Part shown: in pieces, positions 23,457-36,491 of the stretch
Layout of the letters: each line of letters starts with the position of its first letter
Numbering within the stretch: the first letter of the stretch is position 1
Assembly: GCF_047675955.1 (NCBI RefSeq)
Contig: NW_027327630.1
Coordinates: forward strand, 186,001 to 250,000
Source: Chlorocebus sabaeus
Lineage: Eukaryota > Chordata > Mammalia > Primates > Cercopithecidae
DNA: 64,000 nucleotides
Direction of reading: 5' to 3'
Translations under genes and position numbers: made by a program
Notes under the pieces: generated by a model
Databases searched by the model: none
Seen by the model: the letters and a program-made list of their open reading frames with translations, nothing else
Told to the model about the DNA's origin: nothing

Positions 23457-26400
23457 TGAGGGGGAAGCTGTAATTCTGTGAGATGAATTATCAGAACAGA
23501 AAGCAGTTTCTCAGAAAGCTTCTTTCCAGTTTTTAACGGAAGACCTTTCCTTTTTCACGATAGCCCTCTAAGGGTTTCCAAATATCACTTTGCAAATTTC
23601 ACAAGAACAGTCTTAGTGAACGGCTTCTTGTGGAGAAAGCTGAAACTCTGTGAGATGAACTAACAGAACACAAAGCAGTTTCTCAGAGAGCTTCTTTTCG
23701 GTTTTTAGCGAAAGATATTTACTTTTTCACCATAGCCCTCTATGGGCTTCCAAATATCACTTTTCAAATTCCACAAGAACTGTCTTAACGAAGGGCTTTT
23801 GGAGGGGAAAGCTGTAACTCTGTGAGATAAATTAACAGAACAGAAAGTAGTTTCTCAGAAAGCTTCTTTCCAGTTTTTAACTGAAGATATTTCCTTTTTA
23901 ACCATAGCCCTCTAGGGTTTCCCAATATCACTTTGCAAATTCCACAAGAATAGTCTTAGGGAAAGGATTCTGGAGCTGAATGCTGTAACTCTGTGAGACG
24001 AATTAACAGAACACAACATAGTTTCTCAGAAACGTTCTTTCCAATTTTTAACTGAAGAAATTTCCTTTTTCACCATAGCACTCTATGGGATTCCAAATAT
24101 CACTTTGCAAATCGCAAAAGAACAGTCTTAGCGAAAGGCTTCTTCAGCGGAAAGCTGTAAATCTGTGAAATGAATTAACAGAACACAAGGCAGTTTCTCA
24201 GAAAGCTTCCTTTCAGTTTTTATCTTAGGTAATTTCCTTTTTCACCGTAGCCCTTTAAGGGCCTCCAAATCTCACTTTGCAAATTCCACAAGAAGAGTCT
24301 TTGTGGAGGGCTTCTGGAGGGAAAAGTTGTAACTCAGTGAGGTGAATTAACAGAACACAAAGCAGTTTCTCAGAAATCTTCTTTTCAGTTTTTAACGGAA
24401 GATATTTCCGTTTTCACCACAGCCCTCTATGGGCCTCCAAATATCACTTTGCAAATTCCACAAGAACAGTCTTAGCGAAAGGCTTCTTGAGGAGAAAGCT
24501 GTAATTCTGTGAGATGAATTAACAGAACACAAAGCAGCTTCTTAGAAAGCTTCTTTCCAGTTTTTAACTTAAGAAATTTCCTTTTTCAGCATAGCCCTAT
24601 AGGGTCTTCCAAATACCACTTTGCAAATCCCACAAGAACACTCTTAGCGAAAGGCTTCTTGAGGGGAAGGCTGTAATTCTGTGAGATGAATTAACAGAAC
24701 AGAAAGCAGTTTCTCAGAATGTTTCTATCCACAGTTTAACTGAAGATATTTCCTTTTTCCCCATAGCCCTCTATGGGCTTCGAAATATCACTTTGCAAAT
24801 CCCACAAGAGCAGTCTTAGCGAAAGGCTTCTTGAGGGGAAAGCTGTAACTCCGTGAGGTGTATTAACAGAACACATGGCAGTTTCTCAGAAACCTTCTTT
24901 CCAGTTTTTAACGGAAGACTTTGTCTTTTTCACCGTAGCCTCCTATGGGTTTCCAAATATCACTTTGCAAATTTCACAAGAGCTGTCTTAGTGAACGAAT
25001 TCTTGAGAGGAAAGCTCTAACTCTGTGAGATGAATTACGAGAACCTAAAGCCGTTTCTCAGAAAGCTTCTTTTCAATTTTTATCTTAGGATGTTTCCTTT
25101 TTCACCATAGGCCTCTATGGGCTTCCAAATATCACATTGCAAATTCCACAAGAACAGTCTTAGTGAAAGGCTTCTTGAGGGGAAAGGTGTAACTCGGTGA
25201 GATGTATTACACCAACACACGGCAGTTTCTCAGAAAGCTTCTTTTCAGTTTTTAACTGAAGATATTTCCTTTTTCACCATAGCCCTCTATGGGCTTCCAA
25301 ATATCACTTTGCAAGTTCCCCTAGAACAGCCTTAGTGAACGGCTTGTTGAGGGGAAAGCTGTAACTCGATGGATGTATTAACAGAACACACGACAGTTCT
25401 TCTGAAAGTTTCTTTCCCGTTTTTACCGGAAGATATTTCCCTTTTCACTGTAGCCCTCTATGGGTTTGCAAATATCAATTTGCAAATTTCACAAGAATAG
25501 TCTTAGTGGGGCACCTTGAGGGCAAAACTGAAACTCTGTAACATGAACTAACAGAACACCAAGCAGTTTTGCAGAAAGATTCTTTTCGATTTTATCTTAG
25601 GATATTTCCATTTTCAACATAGCCCTCTATGGGCATCGAAATATCACTCTGCAAATTCCACAACAACAGCCTTAGCGAAAGGCTTCTTGAGGGGAAAGCT
25701 GTAACTTTGTGAGATGAATTAACAGAACACAAATCACTTTCTCAGAAGACTTCTTTCCAGTTTTTAACGGAAGATATTTCCTTTTTCACCATAGCCCTCT
25801 ATGGTCTTCCAAATATCACCTTGCAAATTCCACAAGAACAGTCTTAGCCAAAGTCTTCTGGAGGGGAAAGCTGTAACTCTGTTAGATGAATTAACAGAAC
25901 ACAAAGCAGGTTTTCAGAAAGCTTCTTTTCAGTTTTTAACTGAAGTAATTTCCTTTTTCACCGTAGCCCTCTATAAGCTTCCAAATATCACTTTGAAATC
26001 CCAAAAGAACAGTCTTAGCGAAAGGCTTCATTAAGGGAAAGGTGTATCTCGGTGAGGTGTATTAACAGAACACACGACATTTTCTCAGAAAGCTTCTTTC
26101 CAGTTTTTAACGGAAGATTTTTTTTTTATCACCATAGCCCCCTACCGGATTCCAAATATCAGTTTGCAAATTCCACAAGAGCAGTCTTAGCGAAAGGCTT
26201 CTGCAGGGGAAAGCTATAACTCTGTGAGATGAACTAAGAGAACACAAAACAGTTTCTCAGAAAGCTCCTTTACGATTTTTAACTGAAGATATTTCCTTTT
26301 CCACCATAGCCCTCTATGGGATTCCAAATTTCATTTTTCAAATTCAACAAGAACAGTCTTATTGAACGGCTTTTTGAGGGGAAAGCTGTAACTCTGTGAG

Positions 26401-26817
26401 ATGAATTAACAGAACACAAAGCAGTTTCTCAGAAAGCTTCTCTTCGGTTTTTATCTTAGGATATTTCCATTTTCACCATAGCCCTCTATGGGCTTCCAAA
26501 TATCATTTTGTAAATTCCGCAAGAACAGTGTTATCGAAAGTCTTCTGTAGAGGAAAGCTGTATCTCTTTGAGATATGTTAACAGAACACCCGGCAGTGTC
26601 TCAGAAAGCTTCTTTCAAGTTTTTAACGGAAGATATTTCCTTTTTCACCATAGCCATCTATGGGGTTGAAAACATTAATATGCAAATTTCACAAGAATAG
26701 TCTTAGTGAACGGCTTCTTGAGGGAAAGCTGAAACTCTGTGAGATTAACTAACAGAACACAAAGCAGTTTTTGAGAAAGATTGTTTTCGGTTTTTAACGG
26801 AAGATATTTCCTTTTTC

Positions 26818-27121
26818 TTTTTTTTTTTTTTTAATTTTTTTTTTTTTTTTGAGACGGAGTATCGCTCTGTCGCCCAGGCTGGAGTGCAGTGGCGCAATCT
26901 GGGCTCACTGCAAGCTCCGCCTCCCGGGTTCACGCCATTCTCCTACCTCAGCCTCCCGAGTAGCTGGGACTACAGGCGCCCGCCACTGCCCCCGGCTAAT
27001 TTTTTTCTATGTTTTAGTAGAGACGGGGTTTCACCATGGTCTCGATCTCCTCACCTTGTGATCCACCCGCCTCGGCCTCCCAAAGTGCTGGGATTACAGG
27101 CGTGAGCCACCGCGCCCGGCC
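26818..27121 (-). mobile_element. AluY-type SINE, right (duplicated) copy
   Basis: It matches the element at 9112-9415 at an offset of 17,706 bp, with the same 12-bp internal deletion, the same tail lengths and the same flanking monomer. It is therefore a copy by segmental duplication, not a second retrotransposition event. Confidence 0.95.
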
Positions 27122-28337
27122 TTTTTCACCATAGCGCTCTATGGGCTTCCAAATATCATTTTGCAAATTCCAAAGAACAGTCTAAGCGAAAGGTTTCTTG
27201 AGGGAAAGCTGTAACTCTGTGAGATGAATTAACAGAACACAAAGCAGATTCTCAGAAATCTTCTTTCCAGTTTTTAACGGAAGATATTTCCTTTTTCACC
27301 ATAGCCTTCTATGGGCTTCTAAATATCACCTTGCAAATTACACAAGAACAGACTTAACGAAAGTCTTCTTGATGTTACAGGTGTAACTCGGTGAGATGAA
27401 TTAACAGAACACAAAGAAGTGTCACGGAAAGCTTCTTTCCAGTTTTCAACTGAGGAAATTTCCTTTTCCAGCATAGCCCTCTACGGGCTTCCAAATATCA
27501 CCTTGCAAATTCCACAAGAACAGTCTTAGCGATTCGCTTCTAGAGGGAAAAGCTGTAACTCTGTGAGATGAATTAGCAGAACACAAAGCAGTTTCTCAGA
27601 AAGCTTCTTTTCAGTTTTTATCTTAGAATATTTCCTTTTTCAAGATAGCTTTTTATGGGATTCCAAATATCAATTTGCAAATTCCACAAGAACAGTCTTA
27701 GTGAATGGCTTCTGGAGGTGAAAGCTGTAACTCCGTGAGATGAATTAACAGAATACAAAGCAGTTTCTCAGAAAGCTTCTTTCCAGTTTTTAACTGAAGA
27801 TATTTCTTTTTTCACCATAGCCTTCTATGGACTTCCAAATATCACTTTGCAAATTGCACAAGAAGAGTCTTAGCGAAGGGCTTCTTGACGGAAAGCTGTA
27901 ACTCTGTGAGATGAATTAACAGAACACAAAGCAGTTTCTCAGAAAGCTTCTTTCCAGTTTTTACCTGAAGATATTTAATTTTTCACCACAGCCCTCTATG
28001 GGCTTCCAAATATCACTTTGCAAATCCCACAAGAACAGACTTAGCGAAAGTCTTCTTGTGGGAAAAGCTGTAACTCGGTGAGATGCATTAACAGAACACA
28101 AGGCAGTATCTCAGAAAGCTTCTTTCCAGTTTTTAACTTAGGTTATTTCCTTTTTCACCATAGCCCTCTATGGGCTTCCAAATATCACTTTTGAAATTTC
28201 ACAAGAACAGTCTTAGTGAACGGCCTCTTGAGCGGAAAGCTGAAACTCTGTGAGATGAACCAACAGAACACAATGCAGTTTCTCAGTAATCTTCTTTTCT
28301 GTTTTTAACGGAAGATATTTCCTTTTTCACCATAGCC

Positions 28338-31300
28338 GTCTAGGGTCTTCCAAATATCACTTTGCGAATTCCACAAGAACAGATTTAGCGAAAGGGTTCT
28401 TGAGGGAAAGCTGTAACTCTGTGAGATGAATTAACAGAATACAAAGCAGTTTCTCAGAAAGCTTCTTTCCAGTTTTTAACTGAAGATATTTCTTTTTTCA
28501 CTGTAGACTTCTATGGGCTTCCAATTATCACTTTGCAAATTGCACAAGAAGAGTCTTAGCGAAAGGCTTCTTGACGGAAAGCTGTAACTCTGTGAGATGA
28601 ATTATCAGAACACAAAGCAGTTTGTCAGAAATCTTCTTTCCAGTTTTTAACGGAAGATATTTCCTTTTTCAGCATAGTCCTCTATGGGCTTCCAAATATC
28701 ACTTTGCAAATTCCACAAGAACAGTCTTAGCGAAAGACTTTTTGAGGCGAAAGCTGTAACTCTGCGAGATGAATTAACAGAACACAAACAATTTCTCAGA
28801 AAGCTTCTTTCCCGATTTTAACTGAAGATATTTCCTTTTTCACCATAGCCCTCTATGGGCTTCCGAATATCACTTTGCAAATTTCACAAGAACAGTCTTA
28901 GCGAAAGGCTTCTTGAGGGGAAAGGTGTAACTCGTTCAGATGTATTAACAGAACACACGGAAATTTCTCAGAATGCTTCTTTCCAGTTTTTTACAAAAGA
29001 TATTTGCTTTTTCACTATAGCCCACTATGGGCTTCCCAACATCACTTTTCAAATTTCACAAGAACAGTCTCAGCGAAAGGCTTCTTGAGGGGAAAGGTGT
29101 AACTCTGTGAGTTGCTTAACAGGACACAAAGCAGATTCTCCGAAAGCTTCTTTTCAGTTTTTAACTTAGAATATTTCTTTTTTCACCATAGCCCTCTATG
29201 GGCTTCCAAATATCACTTTGCAAATTCCACAAGAAAAGTCTTAATGAATAGCTTCTTGAGGGGAAGCTGTAAGTCTCTGAGATGAATTAATAGAACACAA
29301 AGCAGTTTCTCAGAAAGCTTCTTTCCAGTTTTTAACCGAAGATATTTCCTTTTTCACCCTAGCCCTCTATGGGCTTCCAAATATGACTTTAAATATCCCA
29401 CAAGTACATTCTTAGCGAAGGCTTCTCCTGGATAAAGCTGTTACTCTGTCAGATGTATAATTAACAGAACACACGGCAGTTTCTCAGAAAGCTTCTTTTC
29501 AGTTTTTAACTGAAGATATTTCCTTTTTCATCATACCCCTCTATGAGCTTTCAAATATCACTTTGCAAATTCTACAGGAACAGTCTTAGCGAAAGGCTTC
29601 TGGAAGGGAAAGCTGTAACTCTGTGAGATGAATTAACAGAACACAGAGCAGTTTCTATGAAAGCTTCTTTTCAGTTTTTATCTTACGATATTTCCTTTTT
29701 CACCATAGCCCTGAATGGGCTTCGAAATATCACTTTGCAAATTCCAAAACAACAGTCTTAGTGAAAGGGTTCTGGAGGGGAAAGCTGTAACTCTCTGAGA
29801 TGAATTAACAGAACACAAAGCATTTTCTCAGAAACCTTCTTTCCAGTTTTTAACAGAAGATGTTCCCTTTTTCACCTTAGCCCTCTATGGTCTTCCAAAT
29901 ATCACTTTGCAAATTTTACGAAAACAGTCTTAGCGAAAGGCTTCTTGAGGGGAAAGCTGCAATTCTCTGAGATGAATTAACAGAACACAAAGCAGTTTCT
30001 CAGAAAGATTCTTTTCAGTTTTTAACGGAAGATATTTCTTTTTTCACCGTAGCCCTCTATGGGCTTCCAAATATCACTTTGAAAATGCCACAAGAACGCT
30101 CTTAGCAAAAGACTACTTGAGGCGAAACCTGTAACTCTGTGAGATAAATTAAAAGAACACAAAGCAGTTTCTCAGAAAACTTCTTTCCAGTTTTTAACGG
30201 AAGATATTTCCTTTTTCACCCTAGCCCTCAATGGGCTTCCAAATATCAGTTTGCACATCCCAAAAGAACAGTCATAGTGAAAGGCTCCTAGAGGGGAATG
30301 CTGCAACTCTGTGAGATGAATTAACAGAACACAAAGCAGTTTCTCAGAAAGCTTCCTTCCAGTTTTTAACGGAAGATATTTCCTTTTTAACCATAGCCCT
30401 GTATGGACTTCCAAATATCACTTTGCAAATTCCAAAACAACAGCCTTAGCGAAAGGATTCTTGAGGGGAAAGCTGTAACTCTGTGAGTTGAATTGACAGA
30501 ACACAAAGCAGTTTTTCAGAAAGCTTCTTTTCAGTTTTTATCTTAGGCTATTTCCTTTTTCACCATTGCCCTCTAGGGGCTTCTAATATCACTTTGCAAA
30601 TTCCACAAGAACACTCTTAGTTAATGGCTTCTTGAGGGGAAAGCTGTAACTCTGTGTGATGAATTAACAGAACACAAAGCAGTTTCTCAGAAAGCTTCTT
30701 TTCAGTTTTTATCTTAGGATATTTCCTTTTCCATCATAGCCCTCTATGAGCTTCCAAATATCACTTTGCAAATTCCACAAGAATAGTCTTAGCGAAAGGC
30801 TTCTGGAGGGGAAAGCTGTAATTCTGTGAGATGAATTAACAGAACACAAAGCAGTTTCTATGAAAGCTTCTTTTCAGTTTTTATCTTAGGATATTTCCTT
30901 TTTCACCATAGCCCTGTATGGGCTTCCAAATATCACTTTGCAAATTCCAAAACAACAGTCTTAGCATAAGGTTTCTGGAGGCGAAAGCAGTAACTCTCTG
31001 AGATGAATTAACCGAACAGAAAGCAGTTTCTCAGAAATCATCTTTCCAGTTTATAACAGAAGATGTTTCCTTTTTCACCTTAGCCCTCTATGGACTTCCA
31101 AATATCACTTTGCAACTCCGACAAGAAGTCTTAGCGAAAGGCTTCTTGTGGAGAAATCTGTAACTCGGTCAGATATATTAACAGAACACACGGCAGTTTC
31201 TCAAAAGCTTCTTTACAGTTTTTAACTGAAGATATTTCCTTTTTCACCATAGCCCTCTATGGGCCTCCAAATATCACTTTGCAAATTTCACAAGAGCAGT

Positions 31301-32010
31301 CTTAGCGAAAGGCTTCTGCAAGGGAAAGCTGTAACTCTGGGAGATGAATTAACAGAACACAAAGCAGTTTCTCAGAAAGTTTCTTTTCAGTTTTTATCTT
31401 AGGATATCTCATTTTCACCATAGTCCTCTATAGGCTTCGAATTATCACTTTGCAAATTCCACAAGAACACTCTTAGCGAAAGGCTTCTGGATTGGAAGCT
31501 GTAACTCTGTGAGATGTATTAACAGAACACACGGCAGTATCTCAGAAAGCTTCTTTCCAGTTTTTAATGGAAGATATTTCCTTTATCACCTTAGTCGTCT
31601 ATGGGTTTCCAAATATCATTTTGCAAATTTCACAAGAATAGTCTTAGTGAATGGCTTCTTCAGGGGAAAGCTGAAACTCTGTGAGATGAACTAAAAGAAC
31701 TCAAAGCAGTTTCTCAGAAAGCTTCTTTCCAGTTTTTAAGGGAGGCGATTTCCTTTTTCACCATAGCCCTTTATGGGCTTCCAAATATCACTTTGCAAAT
31801 TCCACTTGAAAAGTCTTAGCGGAAGGCTTCTTGAGGGGAAAGCTGTAACTCTTTGAGATGAATTAACAGAACACAAAGCAGTTTCTCAGAAAGCTTCTTT
31901 ACAGATTTTAACTGAAGATATTTCCTTTTTCACCATAGCCCTCTATGTGCTTCCAAATATCACTTTGCATATTCCACAACAACAACCTTAGCGAAAGAGT
32001 ACTTGAGGAG
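28338..32010 (-). repeat. Divergent monomeric alpha satellite right of the duplication
   Basis: About 21 monomers in the same orientation and register as the duplicated block. A monomer at about 28,460-28,590 closely resembles one 686 bp earlier (about 27,775-27,905), sharing AAATTGCACAAGAAGAGTC and CTTGACGGAAAGC. Two-monomer blocks at about 29,570-29,910 and 30,775-31,110 share CAGTTTCTATGAAAGC, TCCAAAACAACAG and AACAGAAGATGTT at an offset near 1,203 bp, or seven monomers. No gene was seen. Confidence 0.85.
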
Positions 32011-32353
32011 AAAGCTGTACCTCTGTGAGTTGAATTAACACAACCAAAGGAGTTTCTCAGAAAGCTTCTTTTCAGTTTTTATCTTAAGGTATTTCGTTTT
32101 TCACCATAGCCCTCTATGGGCTTCCAAATATCACTTTGCAAATTCCACAAGAAGAGTCTTACTGAACGGCTTCTTGAGGTTAAAGCTGAAACTCTGTGAG
32201 ATGAATTAGCAGAAGACATAGCATTTTCTCAGAAAGCTTCTTTCCAGTTTTTAATGGATGATATTTCCTTTTTCACCGTAGCCCTCTAGAGGATTCCAAA
32301 TATCACTTTGGAAATTCCACAAGAAGAGTCTTAGCGAAAGGCTTCTTGAGGGG
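32011..32353 (-). repeat. Tandem dimer duplication, copy 1 (343 bp)
   Basis: Two monomers beginning AAAGCTGTACCTCTG are repeated immediately downstream at an offset of 343 bp. Shared rare variants include AACACAACCAAAGGAG, AAGACATAGCATTTTC and TTAATGGATGATATTTCC. Only a few substitutions were seen, for example AAGGTA against AAGATA and CCATAG against CCATGG. Confidence 0.92.
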
Positions 32354-32696
32354 AAAGCTGTACCTCTGTGAGTTGAATTAACACAACCAAAGGAGTTTCT
32401 CAGAAAGCTTCTTTTCAGTTTTTATCTTAAGATATTTCGTTTTTCACCATGGCCCTCTATGGGCTTCCAAATATCACTTTGCAAATTCCACAAGAAGAGT
32501 CTTACTGAACGGCTTCTTCAGGTTAAAGCTGAAACTCTGTGAGATGAATTAGCAGAAGACATAGCATTTTCTCAGAAAGCTTCTTTCCAGTTTTTAATGG
32601 ATGATATTTCCTTTTTCACCGTAGCCCTCTAGAGGATTCCAAATATCACTTTGGAAATTCCACAAGAAGCGTCTTAGCGGAAGGCTTCTTGAGGGG
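32354..32696 (-). repeat. Tandem dimer duplication, copy 2 (343 bp)
   Basis: This is the direct repeat of 32,011-32,353. It ends about 18 bp before the start of the four-copy 1,889-bp array, so two tandem amplifications abut almost exactly. Confidence 0.92.
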
Positions 32697-32713
32697 AAAG
32701 CTGTAATTCTGTG

Positions 32714-34602
32714 AGATGAATTAACAGAACACAAAGCAGTTGCTCAGAAGGTTTCTTTCAAGTTTTTAACTGAAGATATTTCCTTTTTTGCCATAGCCCT
32801 CTATGGGTTCTCAAATATCACTTTGAAATTTCACAAGAAGGGTCTTAGTGAACGGCTTCTTGAGCGGAAAGCTGTAACTCTGTGAGATGAACTAACAAAA
32901 CACAAAGCAGTTTCTCAGAAGTCTTCTTTTCAGTTTTTAACGGAAGATATTTCCTTTTTCACTATAGCTCTCTAAGGGCTTCCAAATATCACTTTGTAAA
33001 TTCCACAAGAACAGTCTTAGCGAAAGGCTTCTTGAGGGGAAAGCTGTAACTCTGTGATATGCATTAAGAGAACAAAAAGAAGTTTCTCAGAAAACTTCTT
33101 TCCAGTTTTTAACTGAAGATATTTCCTTTTTCGTATAGCCCTCTAAGAGCTTCCAAATATCACTTCGCTAATTACCCAAGAACAGTCTTAGCAAAGGGCT
33201 TCTTGAGTTAAAACCTGTGACGCTGTGAGATGAATTAACAGAACACAAAGCAGTTTCTCAGAAAGCATCTTTCCATTTTTTAATTGAAGATATTTCCTTT
33301 TTCACCGTAGCCCTCTAAGGGCTTCCAAATATCACTTTGCAAATTCCACAAGAACACTCTTAGCGAAATACTTCTTGAAAGAAAAGCTGTAACTCTGTGA
33401 GATGAATTAACAGAACACAAAACAGTTTCTCAGAAAGCTTCTTTTCAGTTTTTATCTTATTATATTTCCTTTTTCACCATAGCCCTCTATGGGCTTCCAA
33501 ATATCTCTTTGCAAATTCCACAACAACAGTCTTAGCGAAAGGATTATGGAGGGGAAAGCTGTAACTCTGTGACATGAATTAACAAAACACAAAGCAGTTT
33601 TTCAGAAATCTCTCTTCCAGTTTTTAACGGAAGATATTTCCTTTTTCACCATAGGCCTCTATGTGCTTCCAAATATCACTTTGCAAATTCCACAAGAAGA
33701 GCCTTACAGAAAGGCTTCTTGAGAGGAAAGCTGTAACTCGGTGAGATGTATTAACAGAAAACACGGCAGTTTCTCAGAAAGTTTCTTTCCAGTTATTAAA
33801 GGAAGATATTTTCTTTTTCATCATAGCCTTCTATGGGTTTCAAAATATCACTTTGAAAATTTCACAAGAATAGTCCAAGTGAACGGCTTCTTGAGGGGAA
33901 AGCTGTAACTCTGTGAGATGAATTAACAGAACACAAAGTAGTTTGTCAGAAAGCTTCTTTCAAGTTTCTAACTGAAGATATTTCGTTTTTCACCATAGCC
34001 TTCTACTGGCTTCCAAATATCACTTAGCAAACTAAACAGTAACAGTATTAGAGAAAGGATTCTGGAGAGGAAATCTGTAACTCCGTGAGATGAATTAACA
34101 GAACACAAAGCAGTTTCTCAGAATGCTTCTTTTCTGTTTTTATCTTAGGATATTTCCTTTTTCACCATAGTCCTCTAAGGGCTTTTAAATATCACTTTGC
34201 AAATTCCACAAGCACAGTCTTAGTGAACGGCTTCTTCAGGAGAAAGCTGTAACTCTGTGAGATGAATTAACAGAACAAAAAGCAGTTTCTCAGAAAGCTT
34301 CTTTCCAGTTTGTAACGAAAGATTTTAATTGTTCAACATAGCTCTCTATGGGCTTCAAAATATCACTTTGCAAATTGCCCAAGAACAGTCTTAGCGAAAG
34401 GCATCTTGAGGTAAAAGCTGTAACTCTGTGAGACGAATTAACAGAACACAAAACAGTTTCTCAGAAAGTTTCTTTTCTGTTTTTATCTTAGGATATTTCC
34501 TTTTTCACCATAGCCTTCTAAGGGCTTCCAAATATCACTTTGCAAATTCCACAAGAAAACTCTTAGCGAAAGGCTTCTCTACGGGACAGCTGTAACTCTG
34601 TT
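32714..34602 (-). repeat. 11-monomer HOR unit, copy 1 (1,889 bp)
   Basis: First unit of a four-copy higher-order repeat. The period was measured with the landmark GGGTCTTAG at 32,840, 34,729, 36,618 and 38,507 (1,889 bp each time). Identity to the next unit starts at AGATGAATTAAC (32,714); the base before it differs (CTGTG here, CTGTT at later boundaries). This copy has A at 33,823 where the other three have G. Confidence 0.95.
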
Positions 34603-36491
34603 AGATGAATTAACAGAACACAAAGCAGTTGCTCAGAAGGTTTCTTTCAAGTTTTTAACTGAAGATATTTCCTTTTTTGCCATAGCCCTCTATGGGTTCT
34701 CAAATATCACTTTGAAATTTCACAAGAAGGGTCTTAGTGAACGGCTTCTTGAGCGGAAAGCTGTAACTCTGTGAGATGAACTAACAAAACACAAAGCAGT
34801 TTCTCAGAAGTCTTCTTTTCAGTTTTTAACGGAAGATATTTCCTTTTTCACTATAGCTCTCTAAGGGCTTCCAAATATCACTTTGTAAATTCCACAAGAA
34901 CAGTCTTAGCGAAAGGCTTCTTGAGGGGAAAGCTGTAACTCTGTGATATGCATTAAGAGAACAAAAAGAAGTTTCTCAGAAAACTTCTTTCCAGTTTTTA
35001 ACTGAAGATATTTCCTTTTTCGTATAGCCCTCTAAGAGCTTCCAAATATCACTTCGCTAATTACCCAAGAACAGTCTTAGCAAAGGGCTTCTTGAGTTAA
35101 AACCTGTGACGCTGTGAGATGAATTAACAGAACACAAAGCAGTTTCTCAGAAAGCATCTTTCCATTTTTTAATTGAAGATATTTCCTTTTTCACCGTAGC
35201 CCTCTAAGGGCTTCCAAATATCACTTTGCAAATTCCACAAGAACACTCTTAGCGAAATACTTCTTGAAAGAAAAGCTGTAACTCTGTGAGATGAATTAAC
35301 AGAACACAAAACAGTTTCTCAGAAAGCTTCTTTTCAGTTTTTATCTTATTATATTTCCTTTTTCACCATAGCCCTCTATGGGCTTCCAAATATCTCTTTG
35401 CAAATTCCACAACAACAGTCTTAGCGAAAGGATTATGGAGGGGAAAGCTGTAACTCTGTGACATGAATTAACAAAACACAAAGCAGTTTTTCAGAAATCT
35501 CTCTTCCAGTTTTTAACGGAAGATATTTCCTTTTTCACCATAGGCCTCTATGTGCTTCCAAATATCACTTTGCAAATTCCACAAGAAGAGCCTTACAGAA
35601 AGGCTTCTTGAGAGGAAAGCTGTAACTCGGTGAGATGTATTAACAGAAAACATGGCAGTTTCTCAGAAAGTTTCTTTCCAGTTATTAAAGGAAGATATTT
35701 TCTTTTTCATCGTAGCCTTCTATGGGTTTCAAAATATCACTTTGAAAATTTCACAAGAATAGTCCAAGTGAACGGCTTCTTGAGGGGAAAGCTGTAACTC
35801 TGTGAGATGAATTAACAGAACACAAAGTAGTTTGTCAGAAAGCTTCTTTCAAGTTTCTAACTGAAGATATTTCGTTTTTCACCATAGCCTTCTACTGGCT
35901 TCCAAATATCACTTAGCAAACTAAACAGTAACAGTATTAGAGAAAGGATTCTGGAGAGGAAATCTGTAACTCCGTGAGATGAATTAACAGAACACAAAGC
36001 AGTTTCTCAGAATGCTTCTTTTCTGTTTTTATCTTAGGATATTTCCTTTTTCACCATAGTCCTCTAAGGGCTTTTAAATATCACTTTGCAAATTCCACAA
36101 GCACAGTCTTAGTGAACGGCTTCTTCAGGAGAAAGCTGTAACTCTGTGAGATGAATTAACAGAACAAAAAGCAGTTTCTCAGAAAGCTTCTTTCCAGTTT
36201 GTAACGAAAGATTTTAATTGTTCAACATAGCTCTCTATGGGCTTCAAAATATCACTTTGCAAATTGCCCAAGAACAGTCTTAGCGAAAGGCATCTTGAGG
36301 TAAAAGCTGTAACTCTGTGAGACGAATTAACAGAACACAAAACAGTTTCTCAGAAAGTTTCTTTTCTGTTTTTATCTTAGGATATTTCCTTTTTCACCAT
36401 AGCCTTCTAAGGGCTTCCAAATATCACTTTGCAAATTCCACAAGAAAACTCTTAGCGAAAGGCTTCTCTACGGGACAGCTGTAACTCTGTT
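34603..36491 (-). repeat. 11-monomer HOR unit, copy 2 (1,889 bp)
   Basis: Near-identical to its neighbours. A private substitution is T at 35,653, where the other copies have C (ACATGG against ACACGG). The unit includes a monomer with the degenerate pJ-alpha slot GATTTTAATTGTTCAACATAG and one reading CCTTTTTCGTATAGCC, so not every monomer keeps the A-type box. Confidence 0.95.

Larger units (their letters stand above)
17707..28337. repeat. 17.7-kb duplication, matching part of right copy
   Basis: This is the counterpart of 1-10,631, including the same Alu with identical poly-T lengths (15 and 16, separated by AA) and the same two collapsed monomers. Under the tandem model the full right copy is 10,632-28,337, so 10,632-17,706 would match sequence just left of the window. 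The right boundary at 28,337/28,338 falls just after CCATAGCC in a monomer, and the 171-bp register continues across it. Confidence 0.95.

Noticed and set aside
26818..27121. Second independent Alu insertion
   Set aside because: Same site, same deletion and same tail lengths as the element at 9112-9415, at the exact duplication offset. It was copied with its surroundings.
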